Assembly (NCBI RefSeq): GCF_900101345.1
Contig: NZ_FMUX01000004.1
Location: 109,239 to 173,238 of the forward strand
DNA from: Desulfoluna spongiiphila
GTDB taxonomy: Bacteria > Desulfobacterota > Desulfobacteria > Desulfobacterales > Desulfolunaceae
Direction: 5' to 3'
Length of the DNA stretch: 64,000 bases
Shown: positions 9,061 through 17,652 of the stretch, one piece after another
How positions within the stretch are numbered: position 1 is the stretch's first letter
Layout of the letters: every line of letters starts with the position of its first letter
The notes under the pieces: model-generated
Database searches by the model: none
What the model saw: the letters and a program-made list of their open reading frames with translations, nothing else
Told to the model about the DNA's origin: nothing
Position numbers and translations under genes: made by a program

Positions 9061-10143
9061 TCAGGCAAAAGACGAGAAATCAACACCGCGGCTTTCACCT
9101 CGCCTGGCATACCAGTCCGCCTCGTTTTTGGGTGGAGCCACAAGGGAAGACTCAGGCTTTCGAACCAGGGACACGGCATCTGCCGGACAGGTGGAGATGC
9201 ACAGGCCGCAGCCGATACACAGATCGGCATTGACGCGATACCCGTCTTCCACCTCGTCGATGGCCGAGACCTGACATCGTTCATCGGCGCAAAGCCCGCA
9301 GCCCACGCACGCCTCATCATCAATGACCGCCGTGTAGTTGGAATGGACGGCATTGGTCAGCCCCAGCTCATTTTTTGCCCTGAGCACCCCGCAGCAGCAC
9401 CCGCAGCAATTGCAGATATAAAAATGGCCCTTCTCAAAGTTGTTGGTCATGTGGACCAGACCGGCCTCTTCGGCCATCTTAAGGACCCCGTAGGCCTCTT
9501 CCTTGGTGATGGGGCGCAGCTTCAGCGGATGGTTGTCGAAAAAACCGGGGACCGGGGCAATGGAGAGGCACACCTCCATGGGCTTGGTGCAGGGCTCGCC
9601 CATGAGTTCATGCTCTTTTTTGCAGATGCAGTCGGTCACGGCAAAGGACTTTCCCTTCTCAATGATCGCCGAGACCTGATCAAAGGGAAGAGCCTGGCTG
9701 TCGCTTCCCAGCTCCTCTTCCACCGGTACCACGTGCATCATGGGGGGATCGTGGGTGAAAAACTGCGAGGCAAAACAGGTTTCATACGCCTTGCAGATCT
9801 CTGCCATCTCCCGGTCCAGGCTCTTGAGTTGAAACTCATAGATCCCGAAAATCCAAGGGGCCATGCGGTAGACATACACCCCGCCGAAGTCAATGCCGAA
9901 GATCTGTCCCTTTCCCCACATGCGCTTGAGATGGTCATCCAGCCCCTCCAGGGGCCGCCCCGACCGTTCGGAGATCTGCTCGGCGGTTTCATAGGTCAGG
10001 CGAAGGTCGCAAAAAATCGCCGCCTCCTCCTCGGTAAAAATCCGCTCCAGGATTTTGATCTCCACCCCGTCGTCCGCTGCGGGGAACCCGTTGGGCAGGG
10101 TGTCCAGAACCTGTTGCAGCCGCCTGTAAATCGTCTGAGCCAT
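9061..10143 (-). CDS. 4Fe-4S ferredoxin-type protein with winged-helix-like N-terminal region
   Basis: A 360-residue soluble iron-sulfur protein. Residues about 1-90 look like a helix-turn-helix-type domain (ETAEQISERSGRPLEGLDDH). The middle has conserved Cys in VTDCICKKEHELMGEPC and the unusual CNCCGCCCGVL cluster. The C-terminal 90 residues are a two-[4Fe-4S] ferredoxin domain: CVGCGLCADERC is the irregular first motif and CIGCGLCISTCP the second. Proteins of this build are common in sulfate reducers, where they are thought to move electrons; the partner is unknown. The start is supported by GGAGGAGAGT directly before the ATG. Confidence 0.8.
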   Translation of the reverse strand: MAQTIYRRLQQVLDTLPNGFPAADDGVEIKILERIFTEEEAAIFCDLRLTYETAEQISERSGRPLEGLDDHLKRMWGKGQIFGIDFGGVYVYRMAPWIFGIYEFQLKSLDREMAEICKAYETCFASQFFTHDPPMMHVVPVEEELGSDSQALPFDQVSAIIEKGKSFAVTDCICKKEHELMGEPCTKPMEVCLSIAPVPGFFDNHPLKLRPITKEEAYGVLKMAEEAGLVHMTNNFEKGHFYICNCCGCCCGVLRAKNELGLTNAVHSNYTAVIDDEACVGCGLCADERCQVSAIDEVEDGYRVNADLCIGCGLCISTCPADAVSLVRKPESSLVAPPKNEADWYARRGESRGVDFSSFA

Positions 10144-10226
10144 ACTCTCCTCCCTTCATTCATCTGCCTGTTGTCTTCTGTAATCTGCCAAAACGCTGCC
10201 TTCTGTGCTTAAAGTGCTTTAAAAAA

Positions 10227-10396
10227 GCCTCCGGCGGCAAGGTGTGCCACCTTGAAAGCAGGTTGCGAATGCGCTTTCCCCCTCGTTCCTCGGGGAAAAT
10301 CACATCCGCCTTTCATTCAGGGTATGCTGAGAAAACCTTGCCATAACTGTTTGTCAAATTTTTCAAAAACTTGCCCCCGGCAGGGCCGCCGGAGTC
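10227..10396. repeat. Interspersed palindromic element, copy B (complete)
   Basis: Bounded by GCCTCCGGCGGC (10227-10238) and GCCGCCGGAG (10385-10394). It contains the AAGGTG/CACCTT hairpin, then a long hairpin with left arm GCGAATGCGCTTTCCCC, loop CTCGTTCCTC and right arm GGGGAAAATCACATCCGC, then a TTTGTCAAATTTTTCAAAAA segment. Intergenic. Confidence 0.8.
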
Positions 10397-10495
10397 ATCT
10401 TGAAAGCCGGTTGCCGCTGTTGAATCTCAGCGGCATTCATGCGTGACGTGTCTATGTATGTTTCGCCTGTGCCCTTATCGTCTGCCGAGGGGCCG

Positions 10496-11146
10496 TCACG
10501 GAACAGAGTCAGGGCCGGCCTCACCGCGAAACCCGGCGTAAAAGGCGTACAGCAGGCCGCGTTTCATGGACTCCAGGGACCCTTCGTCCAGGGAGCCCCC
10601 CTGGAGATGCCCGTCAATGACAAGAAGCGAAAACCCATGGACGGTGGACCATGCGGAGAGCGCAATGGAATACGGACTCTCCCCTTTGAGGATCCCCTGC
10701 TTCCAGCATTCGGTGATCTCATCGATGAACAGATGAAAAAAGGGCGTGGACTCGGGCTTCAGATCCTCGGGCATGGGCACGCCCTTGCGCGGCGAGGAGA
10801 ACATCACCCGAAAGTGGGCCGGATGGGCAATGGCAAAATCAATGTACGCCAGCCCGCACACCATAAAGCGCGCCAGGGGATCCCCCTTTGCCCGCTCAAG
10901 GCGGTGGTTGATCTCGGAAAGCATGAGGGCGACCCCTTCCCGTGCCACCGACACAAGCAGGGCCTCTTTGTCTGAAAAATGACGATAGGGAGCCGAGTGG
11001 CTAACCCCTGCCCGCTTTGCAATGCCGCGAAGGGTCAGCTCCGCCGTACCCGCCTCCTCAATCATCTCCAAGGCCACTTCAATGAGACGATGCCTCAAGT
11101 TTCCGTGGTGATACGCTGTGTTTTCATCTGTGTTTTTTTTGATCAT
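10496..11146 (-). CDS. TetR/AcrR-family transcriptional regulator
   Basis: A one-component repressor, about 216 residues. The N-terminal helix-turn-helix is typical (LIEVALEMIEEAG, LTLRGIAKRAGVSHSAPYRHFSDKEALL). The C-terminal ligand-binding half has the AWSTVHGFSLLVIDGHL pattern of the WHG/TetR_C_13 type. The ligand and targets are unknown; its only near neighbours are the iron-sulfur protein gene and the small ORF at 11330. The start is ambiguous: ATG at 11146 (MIKKNTDENTAYHHG) fits the family best, while ATG at 11158 is also possible. The far upstream TTG at 11167 is less likely. Confidence 0.88.
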   Translation of the reverse strand: MIKKNTDENTAYHHGNLRHRLIEVALEMIEEAGTAELTLRGIAKRAGVSHSAPYRHFSDKEALLVSVAREGVALMLSEINHRLERAKGDPLARFMVCGLAYIDFAIAHPAHFRVMFSSPRKGVPMPEDLKPESTPFFHLFIDEITECWKQGILKGESPYSIALSAWSTVHGFSLLVIDGHLQGGSLDEGSLESMKRGLLYAFYAGFRGEAGPDSVP

Positions 11147-11225
11147 GGCCGGTAGCATACCCCGCAATGTTTACAGCGTCAACATCAATCAACCATATAA
11201 AATTTCAGCACCTATGCTCGGCCCT

Positions 11226-11521
11226 GGGTGCAGACTCTTTGACATTTCCCGGCCCCCGGTGTTCAATGACAAACCGGGAACAACGCAAACCCTTCCAAAA
11301 AAAAGCCACGCCCCACGGGAGACGAGACGGTGATAAAATGGATCCCCCGAGTGCTGTGCCTGCTGGGTCGCCATGCCTGGCAACCCATCGAAATACATGG
11401 TGAAGCCGTGTTCGTCTGTCGTCGGTGTGGTGCCTTGAGGGCGAGGCAGCACAATGAGGGGCGGAGACTCTGACCGCCCCTTTGGTGCCGAGTCATGGGT
11501 GAAGATACTTTGACATTTCCC
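11226..11521. repeat. 25-bp direct repeat flanking a small ORF
   Basis: Positions 11226-11250 and 11497-11521 match at 22 of 25 bases, with an identical 14-base core CTTTGACATTTCCC. The repeats flank the 47-residue ORF at 11330-11473, so the 271-bp repeat unit may be an inserted cassette or a duplicated promoter-like site (TTGACA is included). Confidence 0.55.
11330..11473 (+). CDS. Small 47-residue CxxC protein, DUF1660-like
   Basis: GTG start with GGGAG eight bases upstream; 47 codons to TGA. The product begins with a hydrophobic/basic stretch (VIKWIPRVLCLLGRHAWQPI) and ends in a knuckle-like VCRRCGALRARQ. A leading Cys and Gly-x-His-x-Trp pattern followed by CxxCG is what small phage-type DUF1660 proteins show, so a zinc-binding role is possible. 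It was found by eye; coding status rests on the ribosome site and the patterned sequence. It lies inside the 25-bp direct repeat pair. Confidence 0.45.
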   Translation: MIKWIPRVLCLLGRHAWQPIEIHGEAVFVCRRCGALRARQHNEGRRL

Positions 11522-11727
11522 CCTATTTTATTTACTCATTATCTATACAATAAACATCATACCCAGCCATAAACAGCGCTACACACAGCGAACTGTACAA
11601 TCAACGTCAAGCATATCTGCTCAACCGGTCAGGAGGCCATACACGACCCGCCACGGGGCAAAGGCCCGCAAAAAGCATCATAGAAAATTGACGACGCCCC
11701 CAGCGCCCTGCAAGCCAAGGAGACGCC

Positions 11728-12810
11728 ATGCAATTTATCGATCTCAGAGCCCAGTATGATCAGATTGAAAAAGATGTAAACGACAGGATCCATGCCGTTC
11801 TCAAGCATGGACAATACATCAACGGACCGGAAGTCCGGGAGTTGGAGCAGCGCCTTGCCGACTTTGCCGGCACCCCGCACTGCATCGGGGCCGCAAGCGG
11901 AACCGGTGCCCTTCTCATGGCCATGATGGCCCTTGGCATCTCATCAGGTGATGAGGTGATCACCTCCCCGTTCAGCTTTGTCGCCACAGCGGAAACCATC
12001 GCCCTTTTGGGTGCCGTGCCCGTGTTCGTGGATATCCAGGCCGACACCTGCAACATTGACCCCAGCCTCATTGAGGCGGCCATTACCGACAGGACCAAGG
12101 CCATCATGGCCGTCAGCCTTTTCGGGCAGTGCGCCGATTTCGATGCCATCAACGCCATCGCCCGGCGCCACGGGCTTCCCGTCATCGAGGATGCCGCACA
12201 AAGCTTCGGAGCCACCTCTAAGGGGCGAAAATCCTGCAACCTCACCACCATCGGATGCACCTCCTTCTTCCCCTCCAAACCCCTGGGATGCTACGGGGAC
12301 GGCGGCGCCTGCTTTACCGCTGACGAAGCCCTGGCGACGCGCATGCGGGAAATCCGTGAACACGGCCAGGATCGGCGCTATCATCACCCCCGCCTGGGCA
12401 TCAACGGACGGCTGGACAGCCTCCAGGCAGCGGTGCTCCTTGCCAAGCTGCCCCTGTTTCCGGGGGAAATCGAAAAACGCCGGACCATCGGGGCACGCTA
12501 TACCCAGGCCCTGGCCCATGACCGCATCACCACGCCCGTGGTCCGCCCCCACAACACCTCTGTCTATTCCCAGTACACCATCCGTGTGGGCGATAGAAAC
12601 GCCCTGAAGGAGGCCCTTCGGGACCAACGCATCCCCACCGCCGTCCACTACCCCGTCCCCTTGCACCACCAACCGGTCTTCCGTCGGCCCGATGCCCACC
12701 TGCCCGTCAGCGATGAGGCATCGGCCCACGTCCTGAGCCTGCCCATGCACCCGTATCTCACCCATGAGGAGATCCATCGCGTTGCAACCGCCGTCCGGGA
12801 GACCGTATGA
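11728..12810 (+). CDS. gnnB: DegT/DnrJ/EryC1 PLP-dependent sugar aminotransferase, probably GnnB-type
   Basis: A 360-residue sugar nucleotide aminotransferase with the usual landmarks: GTGALLMAMMALGI near the N-terminus, VIEDAAQSFGATSKG (the Asp that contacts PLP), and the active-site Lys in TSFFPSKPLGCYGDGG. It overlaps the next gene, a Gfo/Idh/MocA dehydrogenase, by 4 bp, and lpxB follows. In Acidithiobacillus and Leptospira, GnnA and GnnB make UDP-GlcNAc3N for lipid A and lie beside lpx genes, so I propose GnnB here. A WbpE/WlbC-like role in O-antigen synthesis is the alternative. SD-like AAGGAG lies upstream of the ATG. Confidence 0.85.
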   Translation: MQFIDLRAQYDQIEKDVNDRIHAVLKHGQYINGPEVRELEQRLADFAGTPHCIGAASGTGALLMAMMALGISSGDEVITSPFSFVATAETIALLGAVPVFVDIQADTCNIDPSLIEAAITDRTKAIMAVSLFGQCADFDAINAIARRHGLPVIEDAAQSFGATSKGRKSCNLTTIGCTSFFPSKPLGCYGDGGACFTADEALATRMREIREHGQDRRYHHPRLGINGRLDSLQAAVLLAKLPLFPGEIEKRRTIGARYTQALAHDRITTPVVRPHNTSVYSQYTIRVGDRNALKEALRDQRIPTAVHYPVPLHHQPVFRRPDAHLPVSDEASAHVLSLPMHPYLTHEEIHRVATAVRETV

Positions 12811-13736
12811 AAGCTGGGGTCATCGGGGTGGGAAAGCTGGGAAAAATCCATGCCCGAATTTACGCCGAACTGGATGCCTTCGAGCTGGTGGGGGTGACCG
12901 ACCCCCGTCATCCCGGCCAGGAGCACCTCCACGGCTCGGCCTGGACCCGGGACTGCAGCGAACTCCTCGCCCTGGGGGTGGAGGCGGTGACCATCGCCAC
13001 CCCCACCGTCAACCACCACGAGGTGGCCAAGTTCTTCCTTGACCACGGGGTGCACTGCCTCATTGAAAAACCCATCGCCGTCACCATGGCCGAGGCCGAG
13101 GACCTCCTTGAGACCGCCTCCCGCAAACAGGCCTTTCTCATGGTGGGCATGGTCGAGCGATTCAACAAGGCCTACACCGAGGCCCGCAAGATGATAACCG
13201 CCCCCATGTTCATCGAGTCCCACAGGCTGGGCCCCTTCCCCAACCGATCCCTGGACGTCAGCGTGGTGCTGGACCTCATGATCCATGACCTGGACATTAT
13301 CCTCGACCTCGTGGGCGACGAGGTGGCCTCCGTCGAGGGGGTCGGCGTCAAGGCCCTGACGGACAAGGCGGACATTGCCAACGCCCGCATCCACTTCAAG
13401 GGAGGCTGCATCGCCAATATCACCGCATCGCGGATCTCCGAAGAGCAGATGCGCAGGACCCGGGTCTTTTTCAACCACAACTACATCTCCCTGGATTTTG
13501 CCGAGCACACCATCAAAGCGTTTAAAAGCGGAGACCACGGCATCGAAAAAAGGGTCATCGCCATTGAAATGGAAGAGCCCCTAAAGCGGGAGATCCGTCA
13601 CTTCCATGCCGGTATCACAGCGGAAAGGCGGGACTACACCCTGGCAAAAAATGCGGTTATGGCCCTTGACCTTGCCCTGAAAATCGACGAAGATCTGGCC
13701 AAACGACAGACCCAACTCCGGAACCCGGCACAATGA
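12807..13736 (+). CDS. gnnA: Gfo/Idh/MocA NAD-dependent sugar oxidoreductase, probably GnnA-type
   Basis: A 309-residue dehydrogenase. The N-terminal Rossmann fold shows GVIGVGKLGKIHARIY, and the family EKP motif is present as CLIEKPIAVTMAEAE, with the Lys in the nicotinamide pocket. The catalytic region includes VVLDLMIHDLDIIL. It starts inside the last codons of the aminotransferase (ATGA overlap), implying translational coupling, and lpxB begins 68 bp after its stop. Oxidation of C3 of UDP-GlcNAc followed by transamination would give the 2,3-diamino sugar for an amide-rich lipid A. The substrate is inferred from context only. Confidence 0.85.
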   Translation: MKAGVIGVGKLGKIHARIYAELDAFELVGVTDPRHPGQEHLHGSAWTRDCSELLALGVEAVTIATPTVNHHEVAKFFLDHGVHCLIEKPIAVTMAEAEDLLETASRKQAFLMVGMVERFNKAYTEARKMITAPMFIESHRLGPFPNRSLDVSVVLDLMIHDLDIILDLVGDEVASVEGVGVKALTDKADIANARIHFKGGCIANITASRISEEQMRRTRVFFNHNYISLDFAEHTIKAFKSGDHGIEKRVIAIEMEEPLKREIRHFHAGITAERRDYTLAKNAVMALDLALKIDEDLAKRQTQLRNPAQ

Positions 13737-13803
13737 CACCAAGGGACTCCGGCCTCCCGATACTCTGGACACAAGGGCCTCACCGGCCCATAAAGGCAAG
13801 GTT

Positions 13804-14898
13804 GTGAAACTTTTTATCGTTGCAGGCGAACCCTCCGGTGACATGCATGCCACCGAACTGGTCCACGCCCTGAAAAACGCATCACCCGACATCGATGTCT
13901 ACTCCGCAGGGGGCCCCGGACTGGCCGCCTGCTCCACCCAGGTGGAAGACCTCGCAAGCCTGGCCGTCACCGGCTTTTTCGAGGTCATCAGCTACCTGCC
14001 CACCCTCATCCGGGTCTTTAACCGCATCGCGGCAAAGATAGAAGAGATCAACCCCGACGTGGTCATCTTCACCGACTACCCGGACTTCAACTTTCGCATG
14101 GCCAAGCGCGTGGCCAAACCGGGCAGAAAGCTCGTCTACTTCATCAGCCCCCAGCTCTGGGCCTGGCGCAAGGGGCGCCTGAAACTGGTGAAGCAGTACA
14201 TCGACAAGATGCTGGTGATCTTTCCCTTTGAGGAGGGGTTCTACAAAGAAAACGGCGTGGAAGCCGCCTTTGTGGGCAACCCCCTGGTCAACACCATCCC
14301 GGCCATGAAGGCGGAGACAAGAAAAGAGGCAGGCCCCCGGCGTATCCTGCTCCTTCCCGGATCCCGCAGCAAAGAGGTCAAGTCCAACCTGGCCACCATG
14401 TGTCAGGCCAAAAAGGCCATGGACGGCCGCCTCGATGCCCGCTACTCCGTGCTCAAGCACCCCAGCCTCGATGCCACCCTGTTTAAGAGCGCCCACGAAG
14501 CAGGTATCCGCGTGTTCGAGGGCAATCCCCACGACGAATTCCAGAAGGTGGACCTGGCCATCGCCTGCTCCGGTACCGTCACCTTTGAGCTGGCCCTTTC
14601 AGGGGTCCCCACCGTGGTGCTCTACCGCATGAACGCCGTGACCTACCATGTGGCCAAGCGCCTGGTGAAGGTGGACGCCATCTCCATCCCCAACCTCATC
14701 CTGGGGCACCACGTCTTCCCCGAGCTGATCCAGGATGCCGCCACCCCCGAGGGCATCGCAGAAGAAGTGGTGACCATCTTAAGCGACCCGGAGCGCCTGG
14801 GGCGCATCCGTGACGAACTGGGCCGGTTCCGCACCCTGGTCAAGGCCTTTGACGCGGACTACGCCGCCCGGGAGATTTTTTCCCTGGTGAAAAAATAA
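13804..14898 (+). CDS. lpxB: Lipid-A-disaccharide synthase
   Basis: A GT19 glycosyltransferase that joins UDP-diacyl-glucosamine and lipid X to form the lipid A disaccharide at the inner membrane. 364 residues, normal length. Landmarks: FIVAGEPSGDMHATELVHAL at the N-terminus, FTDYPDFNFRMAK, KLVYFISPQLWAWRKGR, AAFVGNPLVN, LLLPGSRSKEVKSN, and the nucleotide-binding end (AIACSGTVTFELALSGVPTV, VLYRMN). The start codon is GTG; no in-frame ATG fits because the first residues are conserved. It ends just before a palindromic repeat element. Confidence 0.95.
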   Translation: MKLFIVAGEPSGDMHATELVHALKNASPDIDVYSAGGPGLAACSTQVEDLASLAVTGFFEVISYLPTLIRVFNRIAAKIEEINPDVVIFTDYPDFNFRMAKRVAKPGRKLVYFISPQLWAWRKGRLKLVKQYIDKMLVIFPFEEGFYKENGVEAAFVGNPLVNTIPAMKAETRKEAGPRRILLLPGSRSKEVKSNLATMCQAKKAMDGRLDARYSVLKHPSLDATLFKSAHEAGIRVFEGNPHDEFQKVDLAIACSGTVTFELALSGVPTVVLYRMNAVTYHVAKRLVKVDAISIPNLILGHHVFPELIQDAATPEGIAEEVVTILSDPERLGRIRDELGRFRTLVKAFDADYAAREIFSLVKK

Positions 14899-14903
14899 AA
14901 AAA

Positions 14904-14988
14904 GCCTCCGGCGGCAAGGTGTGCCACCTTGAAAGCAGGTTGCAGATGTGCTTTCCCCCTCGTTCCTCGGGGAAAATCACATCCGCCT
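14904..14988. repeat. Interspersed palindromic element, copy C (left half)
   Basis: GCCTCCGGCGGC (14904-14915), AAGGTG/CACCTT hairpin, then the long hairpin with GATGTGCTTTCCCC against GGGGAAAATCACATC. It begins 5 bases after the lpxB stop. Confidence 0.8.
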
Positions 14989-15085
14989 TAATCTGAGTGC
15001 CGCCGTTTTCAGGGCATTCGCGCGAAGGGTTCTCCCCTCGAAACCGTCCCTGCAGAAAATGCCGATTCCAATCGGTCCGAAAAAC

Positions 15086-15118
15086 AAAAAAGCCTGTGCA
15101 ATCGCACAGGCTTTTTTA
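15086..15118. terminator. Bidirectional terminator between lpxB and panB
   Basis: AAAAAAGCCTGTGC and GCACAGGCTTTTTT form a perfect stem with a four-base AATC loop. Confidence 0.93.
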
Positions 15119-15212
15119 TTGATCTCTATGTCCGGGCGCGGGGAACTGAGTGGAATACTCAGGTCGCTTGCGCCCTCTGTGGCTCCCCCGCCATTGGCAG
15201 GAAAATCCGCAG

Positions 15213-16004
15213 TTATTTGCTGTAGCAGTGCTCGGGGGCGGGGAACTCGCCGCTTTTCACCTCATCGATGAATCCCTTGATGCCCTTTCTGGCCTCATCC
15301 CCCAGGTTGACGTATTTCTTCACGAACTTCGGGATGTGGCCGGAGTTGATGCCCAGGGTATCGTGCATCACGATGATCTGGCCGTCGCAGTCGGGTCCGG
15401 CACCGATGCCGATGGTGGGGATGGTGAGCTTTTCGGTGATGGCCCGGGCAATATGGCTGGGAATGCCCTCCAGAACCACGGAGAAGGCCCCTGCCTCCTG
15501 AACGGCCAGGGCGTCTGCCATGAGTCGGTCTTCGTCACGCTGCACCTTGAACCCGCCCATCTGGTGAACAGACTGGGGGGTAAGGCCGATGTGGGCCTGG
15601 ACGGGAATACCTGCGGCCGAAATGCTTTTTATCACCTCGCACACCGAGGCGCCGCCTTCAAGCTTAACGGCGGAGCAGTCGGTCTCCTTGAGAAAACGCC
15701 CGGCATTTCGCACCGCGTCTTCCACGCTGGTCTGGTACGCCATAAACGGCATGTCCCCCACCACCATGGTACGCTTGCAGGCCCTTGAGACAATACGGGT
15801 GTGGTAGATCATCTCGTCCATGGTCACGTGAAGGGTGCTGTTGCCCCCTTGAATCACCATGCCCAGGGAATCCCCCACGAGAATCATGTCCACCCCGGTC
15901 TCATCCATGAGGCTGGCAAAGGGATAATCATAGGCGGTCATGGCCGTGATCTTCTCCCCTTCCTTCTTCTTGTTGTACAGCGTTGTGACGGTAACCTTTT
16001 TCAT
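15213..16004 (-). CDS. panB: 3-methyl-2-oxobutanoate hydroxymethyltransferase (ketopantoate hydroxymethyltransferase)
   Basis: First committed step of pantothenate and coenzyme A synthesis: adds a hydroxymethyl group from 5,10-methylene-THF to alpha-ketoisovalerate. 263 residues, the normal length. Family blocks visible: [77 protein letters not shown] (Mg and substrate site), [39 protein letters not shown] precedes the ATG. It lies 16 bp after the thyX stop and is probably co-transcribed with it; both use methylene-tetrahydrofolate. panC and panD are not in the window. Confidence 0.96.
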   Translation of the reverse strand: MKKVTVTTLYNKKKEGEKITAMTAYDYPFASLMDETGVDMILVGDSLGMVIQGGNSTLHVTMDEMIYHTRIVSRACKRTMVVGDMPFMAYQTSVEDAVRNAGRFLKETDCSAVKLEGGASVCEVIKSISAAGIPVQAHIGLTPQSVHQMGGFKVQRDEDRLMADALAVQEAGAFSVVLEGIPSHIARAITEKLTIPTIGIGAGPDCDGQIIVMHDTLGINSGHIPKFVKKYVNLGDEARKGIKGFIDEVKSGEFPAPEHCYSK

Positions 16005-16020
16005 GACACCCTTCCTTATG

Positions 16021-17436
16021 TTATTGCATATTGGAAAAAAGTTGTTTCATTTCAACTTGTTTACCGCAACTCATCTTTCCTTCCGGGCACACCCCGTCCA
16101 TAAAACATCCCGGCCCGACCTTGCCGAAGAGGACCGGAGAGATACCCCGCACGGCGGAAAGCATCCCCACGGCGTAATTCCGGATTTCCCACTGCGCCCT
16201 GTCGCAGCATCGCAGCTTGAGGAAGTGGTAGAGCTCCCGCCCGTTCATGGTGGTCACCACGTCCATCACATTGCCGCTTAAGTAAAGGTACACGAGATCC
16301 TCTTCCATGACCCCTGCATCGAGGAAGGACTCGTAGAGGTCCATGCTCTTTTCAAAGCAGCCCATATAGATCTCTTTGGCTGCTTCGTTTTCGGTGATGG
16401 TTTCGGGCATCACGCAGGTCCGGCTCTTGCCGAACTCCGTAAAGGAAGGCACCACCAGGGACTGGATGCGGTGACGCGCCAGGTGGGTGAGGCAAGACAG
16501 GCTCATGTCATTCAGACGAAAGGTCACGTTCACCTGCTCGAGTTCGCGCCTGCGCCGATCCGATGTCACGATGTCGATGACCCCGGCGGTAAGGGACTCA
16601 TCGTCTTTCAGAAGGGTCAGGGCGTCGGCAGAGGAGCACCCGCTGTGGGAGACAAGGGCGGAGACGGCCACCATCAAATCGGGCTCGCCGGAATGGGTGA
16701 GGAGTTCCACCAGGGCGCTGTCGCCTTCGGCACGGCGCTGGACGCCTTTGCCCGCAAGCAACTCGCGGAGCCTGACCTCTTTGTCCTCGCGCCCTTTTTC
16801 GACCTTGTCAATGTCATCAAACACATCGGGAAGGATTTCTTTGGCCTGGGCCAGAAGGCTCTCGCCGATCTGCCGGATCTCGGGATACGCAGCCCCGCGG
16901 CCGTGAAGACAGGAGTGGAGAATATGGAGCAGTTCCCGGGCATTGACCGTGCAGTAGATATGGCTTCTCAGGCAATAGGGAAGCACAAAACGGGCGTCTT
17001 CCTTGGGAACCCCGGCCTCCAACAGCTTGTGGTAATCCTCGAACAGCTCGCTGGAAAGGGCCTCGAACCGATCGGCAAAGGAGGCATCGGCCACCCCACC
17101 CTTTTTCAGTCGAAACTCGGGGGCGAGGCCGCCCATCTCGGAGTAATCCACGTACCGGCGGGATTTGATGGTGTACGCTGCCAGTCGAAACTCAATGAGA
17201 AACTGTTCAAAAAAGGCGGACACATTTTCAAAAGCGATGTTAAAGACGGCATGCTCGGTGATGGTCACATGCCCCAATGCCACGACCCGTTTGATCAGCG
17301 GGCCGATGTTGGTGCGATCCGTGTTCTCATAGATCTCGGTGGCCGCCCCTTTGGTGGATGAAATACGCGCCGCAGAAGCGCACATACGCTCGGGTTCCGG
17401 TGTAAAGGCAAGTATGACTGCTCTTGCTTTTTCCAT
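16021..17436 (-). CDS. thyX: Tandem-domain FAD-dependent thymidylate synthase-like protein
   Basis: About 471 residues, roughly twice a usual ThyX (220-250). The N-terminal half has the ThyX-type helix with SRRY ([18 protein letters not shown]) and [20 protein letters not shown]. The C-terminal half repeats the fold with [13 protein letters not shown] and [19 protein letters not shown]. The canonical motif RHRx7S plus RY is therefore split: RHR is seen only in the second half and SRRY only in the first. The protein ends in a Cys-rich tail ([16 protein letters not shown]). It probably makes dTMP from dUMP with methylene-THF and FAD, but the split motif leaves activity unproven. The start has GAGGAG 12 bases upstream. 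Confidence 0.8.
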   Translation of the reverse strand: MEKARAVILAFTPEPERMCASAARISSTKGAATEIYENTDRTNIGPLIKRVVALGHVTITEHAVFNIAFENVSAFFEQFLIEFRLAAYTIKSRRYVDYSEMGGLAPEFRLKKGGVADASFADRFEALSSELFEDYHKLLEAGVPKEDARFVLPYCLRSHIYCTVNARELLHILHSCLHGRGAAYPEIRQIGESLLAQAKEILPDVFDDIDKVEKGREDKEVRLRELLAGKGVQRRAEGDSALVELLTHSGEPDLMVAVSALVSHSGCSSADALTLLKDDESLTAGVIDIVTSDRRRRELEQVNVTFRLNDMSLSCLTHLARHRIQSLVVPSFTEFGKSRTCVMPETITENEAAKEIYMGCFEKSMDLYESFLDAGVMEEDLVYLYLSGNVMDVVTTMNGRELYHFLKLRCCDRAQWEIRNYAVGMLSAVRGISPVLFGKVGPGCFMDGVCPEGKMSCGKQVEMKQLFSNMQ

Positions 17437-17521
17437 ATGGATGTTCTGCTCCTCAATGGTTGATGATAAATGACGGATGTCTATTTCCCATATAATAAAG
17501 AGGGAAGGCAGGGCAAGAGCT

Positions 17522-17553
17522 AAAAAAGCGGGGCGTTGTCAACGCCCCGCTTT
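17522..17553 (-). terminator. Terminator downstream of cooC
   Basis: AAAGCGGGGCGTT and AACGCCCCGCTTT form a perfect stem with a three-base loop, followed on the minus strand by TTT. It lies about 100 bp past the cooC stop. Confidence 0.88.
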
Positions 17554-17652
17554 CACAGAGAGATATGAAATTGACGTTCCTTGATAACTCCCGGCCTTTT
17601 TCAAAAAAAAGACCGACAGGCTCCCACGGGCGGGTCATACAAAATCCCGGCC

